This document shows positions 1-9,665 of a stretch of 24,724 nucleotides of DNA, one piece after another. A program made the translations under genes and the position numbers. A model generated the notes under the pieces. That model made no database searches. It saw nothing but the letters and a program-made list of their open reading frames with translations, and was not told the DNA's origin. Source of the stretch: Isoetes engelmannii (taxonomy: Eukaryota; Streptophyta; Lycopodiopsida; Isoetales; Isoetaceae); contig JAANSK020189989.1 in the NCBI GenBank assembly GCA_011763485.2, positions 1-24,724 on the forward strand, read 5' to 3'. The first letter of the stretch is position 1. Every line of letters starts with the position of its first letter.

Positions 1-76
1 AAAATCCCACACTGTTGAAAATGGGGTTGTCCCTATTTGTAGTTACATAAAATCTCACACTGTTGAAAATGGGGTT
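1..76. repeat. Two-copy direct repeat, 48-bp period
   Basis: A 28-base block at 1-28 recurs at 49-76 with a single difference. It contains CACACTGTTGAAAATGGGG. The left copy touches the window edge, so more copies may lie outside. Such blocks are common near ends of plant transposable elements, but no element could be identified. Confidence 0.8.
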
Positions 77-390
77 AGCACTTTTGGTAGAGTTCAAAAT
101 CAAAGAATAATGGTAAAATAGTGAAATCGTGGTTATAGGCTCAAACATGCCTTGAACTGTGCGGATCATAGGCCTCCTGGAGGTGTAATCCTTTGCAAGG
201 CTCTCAAAGACACCTGCCTACATTGCTTTAAGGGCATGTTGAGATATTGCCTTAATGATATAGACAAGATGCACTTCAAGAATCGCATGAAGCGGTCAAT
301 CCTGAGTAGCTAGAAAGAAGCAAGAACCTTTATGCCTTATACGGCGTAGGAAAGAGAGAAAATTGTGTTGTACTGGGTAATAGGAACATC
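77..390. other. No gene recognised
   Basis: A short open stretch on the plus strand at roughly 135-310 is ended by a stop and matches no family I know. There are no splice patterns or element ends that can be defended. Confidence 0.4.
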
Positions 391-440
391 CTAGCCCACG
401 CACGTCACTTCATGCCTAGCCCGCGCACGTCACTTCATGC
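391..440. repeat. 25-bp tandem duplication containing CACGTCA
   Basis: The 25-base unit at 391-415 repeats directly at 416-440 with one difference. Each copy holds GCACGTCACTTCATG. CACGTCA resembles a plant bZIP (G-box/C-box type) binding core, but no promoter context was shown. Confidence 0.75.
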
Positions 441-472
441 CATACCATGCCAAAACAGAAAATCGCTAGTTT

Positions 473-748
473 GTGTTACCTGGCGAGGACCCGATTGGGA
501 GAGTTGGGAAGACACGCATGTGCTTTGGCGATGCAATCACATCAAGAGATTTGGATAAGCTGGATGCCATGCTAGATGAGGTGGAGCCTTTAGATGATGG
601 GGCTGAGGATGCAAACATGGATTTCGTGGATGAAGAGGATTGCTTCATGCAGACACCAGCTTTCCAGAGTTCTGAAAACCATGAATTAATCTCATTCCAT
701 GATTACATCCCTCTGAATGTGATCGATGGAACTTTTGCCATATCTTAG
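473..748 (+). CDS. Acidic hypothetical ORF, possibly a gene or transposon remnant
   Basis: The frame is open for 91 codons, with the first ATG at 518 (codon 16), so a true product would be about 76 residues or the stretch is part of an exon. The middle is strongly acidic (about residues 25-60, many Asp and Glu with DKLDAMLDEVEPLDDG). I do not recognise the family. The opposite strand is also open over this stretch, which makes the ORF less convincing. It lies just after the 25-bp duplication and before another short ORF at 825. It could be debris of a transposon-encoded protein. Confidence 0.2.
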   Translation: MLPGEDPIGRVGKTRMCFGDAITSRDLDKLDAMLDEVEPLDDGAEDANMDFVDEEDCFMQTPAFQSSENHELISFHDYIPLNVIDGTFAIS

Positions 749-824
749 TGAGCATTCTAGTTTCTTTTGTAGTAGTGTTTCCATAGTTCTGTACTAGCAA
801 CAATATCCTCCATTCACTCCCTTC

Positions 825-1013
825 ATGGCGCTTGATCCAAATTCAGATACTGAGGTTGCAGCAATGGCGATGGTAGAGGCGAGGACTATTGCTGTTGCTC
901 GTCCAGTTTTTGATATTGAGTGGATGAGAACACACACTTATAGATTCATCCACAATTTGAATGTGAGTTTGATGAACATTGTAGACATTCTTGAGGACAC
1001 TATGTGCGCATGA
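825..1013 (+). CDS. Short hypothetical ORF
   Basis: This is a 62-codon ORF that starts with ATG. The sequence (EVAAMAMVEARTIAVARPVF, then WMRTHTYRFIHNLNVSL) is not low complexity, but I cannot assign it to a family. It follows the ORF ending at 748 after 76 bases, on the same strand. They may be two pieces of one decayed gene or transposon. No start context, splice sites or promoter can be argued. Confidence 0.15.
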   Translation: MALDPNSDTEVAAMAMVEARTIAVARPVFDIEWMRTHTYRFIHNLNVSLMNIVDILEDTMCA

Positions 1014-1518
1014 AAATGCCTTTGCTTAAATTTCTAAAAGTGTAGTGTCTGTAATCTAAATAATTCTCTTATACATCCTGTTGTTTTGTACTGTTGTTGT
1101 ATATGTATTGTTTCTTTCGTTCACATTGCTTTCTATGGCAATATATGTACATTGAGGTTTTGTCAAGCCCACATGTATGGATGGGATAATTGCATTACAT
1201 TTTGCATGAGTGCGTGTGTGGTCCATGTTGTTTTGTATTCTTTTAAAAAAAAATCAATACCCATTAGATTTCAAATATCTAGCATACTAACAGGGGTTTT
1301 TTTTTGTAGTTTTATACGTTTTTTACTATGGTTTTCATATAATTTCAGGGGCGTATTGCACAAGGCCTACTGATCAGAACATATAGAGTGCACACTATAT
1401 TTTTATATATGAAAAAGGCAAATTATTATGGTTTTGCATTGCATATTGTTTTTTTGACAAATAAATTATTTTTTATATTCTAAAAACTGCATGCAAGTAT
1501 TGAACTGCTTCATTTTAG
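1014..1518. other. T-rich, intron-like stretch
   Basis: This region is AT-rich with long T runs and no credible coding frame. It ends with a pyrimidine-rich tract and TTTTAG at 1513-1518, which would serve as a 3' splice site for the auxin response factor exon that follows. It may be the remains of that gene's upstream intron. Confidence 0.4.
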
Positions 1519-1668
1519 GGTTTGTGGAGGAAAGGGTTTAGGTTGCCATGTTTTGAGGAGGAGAGAGAAATTTTTCAAGGGCACCTTGAGCAAATGGCGG
1601 CATCTACACACCAAAGAGCGGAGATGCAAATACCACATTATAACCTGCCTTCGCAAATCTTATGCAAG
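1519..1668 (+). pseudogene. Orphan exon of an auxin response factor (ARF)
   Basis: Translated in the frame beginning GGT at 1519, this 50-codon stretch matches the N-terminal part of ARF transcription factors, just upstream of the B3 DNA-binding domain. It contains FQGHLEQMAAS (family: YFPQGHLEQLEAS) and HYNLPSQILCKV (family: NLPSKILCRV). ARFs bind auxin response elements in promoters and control auxin-regulated genes. The exon is bounded by a good 3' splice site (TTTTAG, ending 1518) and a donor (AAG|GTGAAA at 1669). The next ARF exon (AEPETDEVYAQ region) and the preceding ELWHACAGPL exon are not in the flanks. Residues that lead into the motif are changed from the family, so this is a stranded remnant and not a working gene. 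A gypsy element begins about 400 bases downstream and may have severed it. Confidence 0.65.
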
Positions 1669-2049
1669 GTGAAAGAGGATTTCACTCGGTGGTTGTTTTG
1701 AACGGTCAGATGTCTGTCGTTGTCTGGTTTGCTCATTTGCTCATTTACCATTGTCTCATTTGTTTTGTTCGTTGTCTCATTTGCTATGTATGAGGTTTTG
1801 AATGATGAATGAAAACAACAGATATAATATGAACCGAAGCTTTTGGAATGGATGGATTACAATGAGGTTTAGAGCTCGGCCCGAAATTACAGTCTCTAGA
1901 GTAATAAGGCAAGAGCTTGAGAAATTGTGAGCACAGCAATGAGGCCAGTCGCAGTGAAATACTGAACATTTTCTCTCATGTTTAGGTATGTGGCAACCAT
2001 TCCGCTTTCTTTTACTTCTCAACTTCTCTTTAATGGTCCTCATAGAGGG
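1669..2049. other. Non-coding spacer with TCATTTG repeats
   Basis: At 1725-1785 the motif TCATTTG or GTCTCATTTG occurs several times in a T-rich, slippage-like stretch. The rest shows no gene. The left limit of the following gypsy element is not sharp, so part of this stretch may belong to it. Confidence 0.4.
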
Positions 2050-2119
2050 CTGTCTTGTAGGGGATCCCGGACCCAGACCCCAAACACTATCACTAATTGC
2101 CGAGTCTTAATTCTTTCTC

Positions 2120-3560
2120 TTCAGGACGTCGGCTAGGCCTTTCACCCAGGAGCTTCTTGAACAAGCCACTGCTCGCCTGGATCGACAACAACATATGGAT
2201 GTTGTTCGTGATCCCTTTTGTAGGGACTATGACATTGAGGAAGGACGTTCAAGATCGCATGTCCATTCGGCACCCCCACCCCTCATCTCCACCACGTTGT
2301 CATAACTGCTCTCAACTGTAGTCCCCTCATCGTACCCCACATTATTTGCAGACTCCGAAGGGTACATACATTCAGGTTCCGCTGCTGCAGACACCGTACC
2401 CATCTCAGCTGACTTCACCGCAACATGTCATGGGCTACCCACAGGTTTCCTTTGGCCCTGAGTATGTCTCTACTTTCCAGTCTTCGCCATCCTTCCCTCC
2501 ACCCCTCAATGTTTACAATGTGGAGGATGTTACTCTGGATGAAGATGGAAATTCTGTCAATCAACCAACTGACACAAAACTTCCACCCTTTTCTGGCACC
2601 TCGGGTTTCAATTTTTTGCATCTTTTTGCCTCCCTACCACAAGTTTCAGTTCCTGGAGCTTCGCAATTCAATCAGGTCCCTTTGTATAGTCAAGTCCCCC
2701 CCCCCTCCCCGGCATGACTTATGTCATGAGCAATCCAACAATGTCTACAGTTCATGCGCCTTCTGTTGCAGGCCTCAATTTAAAACTTAATTATCCCATT
2801 TTTGGCAGTGTTAAAGGCAAACCCATGCCTGAGCAAAGTGAGGAAGCTCATACGGAGGAATTTGAGGCCCTGGCTACTCTTAATGGCCACGCTCAACCTC
2901 AAACCAAGTTTCATAACTTCTCCACCATGTTGCGTGGAGCACCTCATACCAATGGTTTATGGCTAATAAGAGCCACTAGAAACAAAACTGGAATGATATG
3001 AAAACTGCATTTTTGGAGCACTATGGTTCATCTAATGATGAACAACAATTGTTGAAGGAATTCAATGATCTGCATCAACAGCAAACCGAGTCTGCTAGGG
3101 ATTTTTCTAATCGCATGCTCATTCTGGTCAGCAAATTGAAGGAGTACCCTACCAAGAGTCAGATACTTATTTGGTTGTTACAAGGTCTGCCTCTAGCCAT
3201 TCATCTCATGGTAGAATATTTGCGGCCGACTTCTTTGGAATAGGCCATTGGACTTGTCAATCATTCCGTTAATGTGTCTTCCCATGGAGTTTCTCTCTCG
3301 GATCTTCCCTTCATGTTTTCTGTCATCGTTCTGCAAAATTCGATGCAACCCCAGCAGACTAATCAACTCAACACAGTCATATTTGGTGCTATATTTGCAA
3401 ATATCAAAGATACCTTGCAAATGAGTGCAATTTGTCCAATGGTCATCCTTATTGTAAAAGGTACAATATGTGCAACCACACCACGGACAATACGGTCAAT
3501 CCTCACGACAACCGTTTGATCCTGCTAAGGGACAGTGCTGTCATTGTCATGAGTGGGAAC
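2120..3560 (+). mobile_element. gag region of the gypsy element (broken)
   Basis: Gag remnants lie in several frames. A Gln/Asp-rich N-terminal piece lies at about 2120-2250, a capsid-like retrotransposon gag segment at about 2820-3240 (with ESARDFSNRM, typical of plant gypsy Gag), and a Cys/His-rich zinc-knuckle-like cluster near 3385-3480. Gag would form the virus-like particle that packages element RNA. The region is a fossil and makes no intact protein. Confidence 0.7.
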
Positions 3561-4329
3561 ACACCACATCTTCATGTCCTCAACTCCCTCAAGTTCAAGT
3601 GCAGCTTCCTGGTACAAACTAAACTGCAGTTGTCCGTCTTACAACTTATCAACTCTGGGTTGCTGATGGGAAACAAGATCCACGCCCTATTTTCAATAAA
3701 CCCCCATGCGCTCCGCAACGTCAGCAGTAGTAGCAACAGGCTCCTCAGCGTGCCGCTCTTGATCAACTTCCGCAGTGTCCTCTGTCTTCAAATTGGGTTG
3801 GTATTGTCTCATGCCAAGCACATGGGACTCGACCTTATGCTCCGCTACCATCGGATACACAACTAGCTTTTGTTGTTGATGTTGTCCCTTTGGAGCAACC
3901 ACCAAAGACGGTATGTGTTGCTTCTGATTTGGACAATTTGATGCCCAATGTCATGCCTAAGGTTCGTGCTTAAACTTAAGGACGCACGCTTGCTAATGTT
4001 CATGCCACCACGCATGCTCAACAACGGGCAGGAGAGCCAAGCTCCTCCACGCCACCTCCACGCACCAGTATGTATCCCAATATTGCTGCTGAAGTTGAGT
4101 TACTCAATGAGGTGTCTTCCTCGATGCCAACAGAACCGGCACCACTGGATCATGCCAATCCCTTGACTCATGTTCCACTTGAGTTACAAGAAGAACTTGC
4201 AAAAATCAAGATTCCACTCAGTTTGCCCACCATCTTAAAGTTATGTCTCGCGCTGCGTGAACAGCTACCACTAGCAACTATGCTAGTTAGTGTTGTTGCC
4301 ACTTCACGCCTATTGTTCACACCACGGTT

Positions 4330-4610
4330 GACAACCAACAGGTTAACCATGTTCAAATTGATAGCGGGAGTGTTGTCAACCTCATCACTGACAAATTGAG
4401 GTGGAAACTTGGTATTAAACAGTTATATCGTGCTCCATGCGATATCAAATTGGCAAACGGGCATATCACGCGCCCACAAGGTGTTATTCCTAAAATGTCC
4501 ATCAATATTGGTGATCTTGCTTCTCCTCTCGAATTTGGCATTTGGAAAGTAGGAGAGGATTCAGGCGATTATGAGATGCTACATCCACCAAGCCAAAAGC
4601 ACTCATTATT
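4330..4610 (+). mobile_element. Aspartic protease region of the gypsy element
   Basis: The segment reads IDSGSVVNLI, equivalent to the D-S/T-G active-site motif of retropepsins in plant gypsy elements, followed by a typical short protease core. In active elements this enzyme cuts Gag-Pol. It sits between gag and RT, as expected for Ty3/gypsy, and is part of a dead copy. Confidence 0.65.
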
Positions 4611-5105
4611 GGGCAACATATCAGCTTGTCATCATTAATGGCCACTTGAATGCCACTATGGATTAAGAAACTGGACAAATCATCTCGGTTGAACATGTTG
4701 AACCCTCTCTGTCGGACAGTGACTCTGAGGAAGTTCAATATACTTTCCAGGTTCAAGCCCCTCCAACAGACTTATCATCAGGCTGACCTTTGTCTTCTTA
4801 TCCGGAGTATGCCAATCCTTGGGCGACATGACTCTGGATAATGATAGTGTCGTCGCTACACTGTTCGATCCTTACTTGGCACCCTGCAACCAGGTACAAC
4901 TTATCCACCGCGCTGATGAGGAAGCAGTACACCAGATTTCTGCTGAGGATGTTGAGCCCACGCTCAAGCAGCCCTTAGTAAACAAGGGTCAACAGCCCTT
5001 GTTTTTCCATACTGCTAGTGCCAAACCACCAGTTCTCTTGCACCCGCCCGCACATACGGTTACTGATGCTGATGTTATTCCACATATTCAAACTGGCAAT
5101 TGAAG

Positions 5106-6950
5106 TCACTGATGTTGGAAGCGATCTGTGACGAGCCTACTGAGTTGACCCTCCTGGCAACTCGGGATCTTGTCAAAACTTGCATTAATTCTAGGTTGAG
5201 GTGACAAATCAATATGGTGAAGAATTAAATATTCTTACACAGTAATAATCAAAGGCCAGTATACATTGTCAGATACAATAATATACAATAATATCCTAGA
5301 GGAAACACTATCCTCAATACATTCACAACTGAGCAATCAAACAAAAGCTTCTCTTGTAGAACTCAACCGTTGTCTCCACTTGCATCGCTGCCACTAGCCC
5401 AAGCATCACCTTGCTCTTTCACCGCGCATGCACTTAAGGGGTTAGTCCTCGTGACTAAGTGGGGATCCCATAGCTGCCTCTGCATGCATAAAACATCTTG
5501 GAAGTCTTGGATAACATAAACATAAGCACAAGAAAATACACAATATCCTATGTGAGTTAAGTGATAGACGATGACAAAGTAATCAATAACATACAACACA
5601 TGAGCATCAAAAGCAAAGAACATAGTCAAAGTACCAAACCATCATGACACATAACTCCGAGGCAATGGGTAGCTCAACCAGCCTACACACAGGCCCTGTT
5701 AGCAGCAAACAAACAAAAGCTTCTCCTGTAGAACTCAATCGTTGTCTCCACTTGCATCGCTGCCACTAGCCCAAGCATCACCTTGCTCTTTCACTGCGCA
5801 TGCACTTAAGGGGTTAGTCCTCGTGACTAAGTGGGGATCCCATAGCTGCCTCTGCATGCATAAAACATCTTGGAAGTCTTGGATAACATAAACATAAGCA
5901 CAAGAAAATACACAATATCCTATGTGAGTTAAGTGATAGACGATGACAAAGTAATCAATGACATACAACACATGAGCATCAAAAGCAAAGAACATAGTCA
6001 AAGTACCAAACCATCATGACACATAACTCCGGGACAATGGGTAGCTCAGCCAGCCTACACACAGGCCCTAGCCTACACACAGGCCCTGTTAGCAGCAAAT
6101 GCCCAGCCAGTTTACATTCCAAGCTCTATAGCAGGGCGTGGAGTGAACCTTGTATGCGCATACCCTTCCCAGCCCACGTCTGGTGCTGGAGGACCTCTTA
6201 CCATGGGAGTTCATAAGAGTACTGACGTAGCATCCTTGCCAGGAAAACTATGCCCGGTGTCACAGAGCACAAATACATAGAACATAGAACATGAGTCATG
6301 CCGGAACAACCCGGGCCACCGAACCTGAAAGCCCGACCCCGGAGGATCCAAGAGACATCAAATACCAAGACACATGTGATACAATACCAAAGACAAAGAC
6401 ATGTATTGTTCATTAGGATATTTACTAAACATGTGCCTAAACTATACCCTTGCCACTTGCCGAGGTTGCCCATACAACCTGCCAACGTTGAAGTAGCTCA
6501 TGTCGAGGACCAAATTAATCCAACAAAACCCCACTTGAAAATTGCTTCATGTATGGACCTCTGGCCTCCTTGCAATTGCATGCGCCTCAAAGGATCGGCT
6601 TCGCGCTCCAAGGACCCAATTGCAGAAGAAGATACATAGTGCAGTCAATTCTGACTCAGCTTCACTGTTTCTGACATATCTCCGTCATACTGATGAATTT
6701 CGGCCTGATCAGACCCAATTCGGAAATCTGATTCGAAATCCTTTCCAGCCAAAGAAAAATCATGTAAAAAGGATCTCTAGTCACCAAGATATGACGTTTC
6801 AACGTTCAGCTATCAAAACAGCCCAAAAATTGCTCCTATCTCCATGCTCTGCAAAGCCTCCTGCAAAAATCCTTTTCCAAAGAGGCCAAACCCTTGCTTT
6901 TATGATTTCCATGTTGCATGCATGCCAAGCATGTATATATATGTACATAA
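5106..6950. mobile_element. Sequence inserted between protease and RT of the gypsy element
   Basis: Between the protease-side coding remnant, which ends near 5103, and the first RT-side similarity near 7020 lies about 1.8 kb that shows no pol similarity. It includes a 372-bp tandem duplication (5339-6100), short AT-rich stretches and a TATATATATGTACATAAATATG tract around 6930-6955 (quoted in part). It is most simply read as a later insertion into the fossil element, perhaps a non-autonomous or solo-LTR-like sequence, but no element ends or target duplication were identified. A lineage-specific spacer of the host element is the alternative. Confidence 0.4.
5339..6100. repeat. 372-bp tandem duplication, about 98% identical
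   Basis: Copy 1 (5339-5710) and copy 2 (5711 to about 6099) run head to tail and differ at fewer than about ten positions. Copy 2 also carries an internal second copy of an 18-19-base unit (AGCCTACACACAGGCCCT) near 6053-6087. Both copies keep the same 88-codon minus-strand open frame (5363-5629 and 5735-6001), with a hydrophobic N-terminal half. The near-identity makes the duplication far younger than the gypsy element around it. Confidence 0.9.
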
Positions 6951-7019
6951 ATATGTATGCTGGCCCATCAAGTGGCCAGGACCGTTACACGATCAACCTA
7001 TTTGTTTGGCAGCCAGACT

Positions 7020-7840
7020 CCCCAAACCCTATAGAAGTCGTGCTCTTGCACTTTTCAAAAATTTCAAACAAATTTTTGCGTGGAGCTACAAGGATCTACG
7101 GGGCATCAAAAAAGAGTTGGGGAACTCACCATTCCTACCAAACCAGATGCACGCCCAGTCTATCAATGACAGTATAGGCTCATCCCGAATTATCGTGTCC
7201 GCTTGAAAGCGGAGATAAATGTCTTGCAATAAGACCCATTTACGAGGTCAAATTTTCAGAATGGGTGAGTCCAATTGTGATTGCTCTCAAATACAACGAT
7301 AAGATCCGCATCTGGGTGGGCTACAGCAAATTGAATTTGGCCACTGAACGTGACCATTTCCCGCTACCCTTCACAAATCAAGTTCTTGGAGAGGCCGCTG
7401 GCCATGAAATGTACTCTATGAATGGCTTTTCTGGTCCATCAAGCCGGAAGAAAAGACAACTTTTACCACGCCGTGGGGCACTTTTGTCCACAAAGTGGTA
7501 CCTTTTGAGTTATCCAACTCCCCTGCGATTTTCCAACACATAATCCTTTCGGTGTTCCAGGACTTCATAAAGGATGATGATCTTGTTTTGCAAATTCTTC
7601 AGGATGATTTTTTCGCCTACAACACGATGGATGATCACCTCTCCAAGTTATAGTTGGAGATCCAAAAATGTGATGAGTCGCGCATCAGTCTCAATCCAGA
7701 GAAGTGCACTTTTTGTGTTACTTCAGGTGTTTTATTGGGCCATGTGGTCCCCAAACATGGCATCATTACTGATCCATCAAAAATCAGTTTGTGTTCTCAA
7801 AGCTTACCCACGTACAAACATCAAGGAGACTAGATCCTTC
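7020..7840 (+). mobile_element. Reverse transcriptase region of the gypsy element (broken)
   Basis: Pieces match plant gypsy RT: a start-of-domain segment near 7050-7120, a primer-grip-side segment with VSPIVIALKYNDKIRIWVGY at 7265-7324, HFPLPFTNQVLGE nearby, and the end-of-domain segment leading into the connection near 7800. RT copies element RNA into DNA. Several breaks are present and it is not functional. Confidence 0.8.
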
Positions 7841-8400
7841 CTTGGTAAAGTCAATTACTATGCCACCTTCGTTCCTAGCTTAGCAGCTGAAGCTGATCCA
7901 ATTCACAAGCTCACCAGTGACGAGTCCACTTGGACTTGGACTTCCCACGATGAAGCATCCTTTCAGGAGTTAAAGGCCCTGCTCACACAGGCCCCGATTC
8001 TTGTTCCACCTAAATGGGACAAACCTTTTCACATACATGTTGATGTGTCAACCTTTGCTATTGGTGCATTCATGTCTCAAGAGCATAAGCCAAGTAAAAA
8101 CAAGCCCATTCGTTTTGCAAGTCGCAAATTTAATCCTGCAAAAAAAATTATTCGGCCACGGAACATGAAGCCCTTGGTTTTATCATTTGTGTTCAAAGAT
8201 TCTGACACTATCTTTTGGGTAGTTAGATCAAATATTATGTGGACCATCAATTTTTACTGTATATGATTAACAAGATCATGCCCACGGGTCCGCATTGCCC
8301 GCTGGGTCCTTCTGCTCCAAGAATTCGCCCCTTCTGAAATCATTCACAAACCAGGCAAATCACATACTGTTCCAGATTATCTTTCATGCATTCATATGGA
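7840..8400 (+). mobile_element. RNase H region of the gypsy element (broken)
   Basis: The segment begins with FLGKVNYYATFVPSLA at about 7837-7884, the usual RT/RNase H connection. It continues with the IHVDVSTFAIGAFMSQ type motif of Ty3 RNase H near 8030-8080 and the tether toward integrase near 8300-8400. RNase H removes the RNA strand during reverse transcription. Fossil copy. Confidence 0.8.
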
Positions 8401-8689
8401 TGACCCTGCCTCAGGAGTTTCAGACACTTTTTCGGATGCACAACTTTCTTGGTCACTGCCACGCCACACTGGTTTCATGATTATCAACAATATTTGTTGT
8501 CGGGCACCCTTCCCATGGAAGATGTCATGCTTTCTCCAGAAAAACTTCGAGCACGCCGCCAACAATTTTTACGAGAATTTCGTGACCATACCATAGTAGC
8601 AGGTCATCTTTATAGCAGAGGTAAGGACATGATTTTGAGAATATGTGTCCTTCCTCATGAGATTCCGGATACTGTATACCAAGTCCATG

Positions 8690-9480
8690 AAGGACTGGGT
8701 GGTGGTCATTTCAGTGGTGATAATACAACGCGAAAAATCCTCTTGACAGCATAATTTTGGCCCACGTTGTTAGAGGATGCTCATGCGCACGCCCGCACTC
8801 GTAATGTGTGCCAACGGGTAGGCCGAACCATAGCTTGTGATGCTCTTCTATGAACACCAGTTGCCTCGCCTCTACTCTTCAGCAAATGGGGCATGGACTT
8901 TGTAGGTCCTATTGATCCTCCGGCCCAGAATACCCGTGCTCGATATATTTTGGTCCTCACGGATTATGCTACCAAGTGGGCAGAAGAAGTCGCCTTACCA
9001 AACAACACTGCAGCCAACACAGCGCGTGTTCTATACATGCAGGTCATCACACGCTTTGGCTGTCCTACGGAACTTGTCAATGATCGTGGTGTGCACTTTG
9101 TGAATCGCACCATCAAGAAACTCACTGATTATTTGCATATCCATCGAGGGAAAAGCACACCTTACTATCCACAAGGCAATAGACTTGCGAAAAGAACCAA
9201 CCAAAATATGGTCAATATTCTTAAGAAGATTTGTGATGCTTCTCGGAAGGATTGGCATGAAAAAACTATCTTCAAAATAGCGACGAGCGAGACACCGTTC
9301 AAGCTCGTCTATGGTCAAGAGGCTTTGATGCTTTTGAATATATTTTGTCCACTCTTCGATTTCAATTGGCAACCACACATGATCCACCTGCAGCTTTACG
9401 AGAATGGGTTTATCAGTACAACAATTGGAGGAAACATGCAAAGATGCCTACCTCCGTATCTTGGCTGGTAACAAGCTACA
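8690..9480 (+). mobile_element. Integrase region of the gypsy element (broken)
   Basis: A zinc-binding N-terminal remnant lies at about 8690-8830, followed by the catalytic core at about 8890-9330, which starts MDFVGPIDPP and includes VLTDYATKWAEEVALP and a PYYPQGN segment. This is the rve core of Ty3/gypsy integrase, which would insert element DNA into the genome. No chromodomain follows. The region is broken and inactive. Confidence 0.85.
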
Positions 9481-9665
9481 CAAATTATGGCATGCTGATA
9501 AATTCAAAGGGTTTGCTAAAGCATGCTAAACTCGCAGACCTAAATCTTCAATTCACAATATCTCTGCAACCAAAGATCCGACTTGGACGATTTTTAGAAC
9601 AATACCAAATGGCTCCCAGGGAGAGCCATGAAGATAAATCCAACCGGGGGGAACCCCGAGTCTTC

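Larger units (their letters stand above)
2050..9665 (+). mobile_element. Degenerate Ty3/gypsy LTR retrotransposon, internal region
   Basis: Fossil element with gag, protease, reverse transcriptase, RNase H and integrase in the order of Ty3/gypsy (Metaviridae) elements. It resembles the Tat/Athila-like lineage more than chromoviruses, since no chromodomain follows the integrase. The coding region is broken in well over ten places and cannot be active. No primer binding site and no flanking LTR pair were recognised, so both ends are approximate; a polypurine-like run AACCGGGGGGAACCCC lies near 9643-9658. It is interrupted at about 5.1-6.95 kb by sequence unrelated to pol. The absence of recognisable LTRs and the degree of decay point to an old insertion. 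Confidence 0.85.

Noticed and set aside
466-648. Ser-rich 60-codon minus-strand ORF
   Set aside because: It is the antisense of the acidic plus-strand ORF; Ser runs arise from complementing Asp/Glu codons.
5363-6001. Two real membrane-protein genes from the identical 88-codon frames
   Set aside because: Identity is explained by the recent tandem duplication; no family, promoter or other support.
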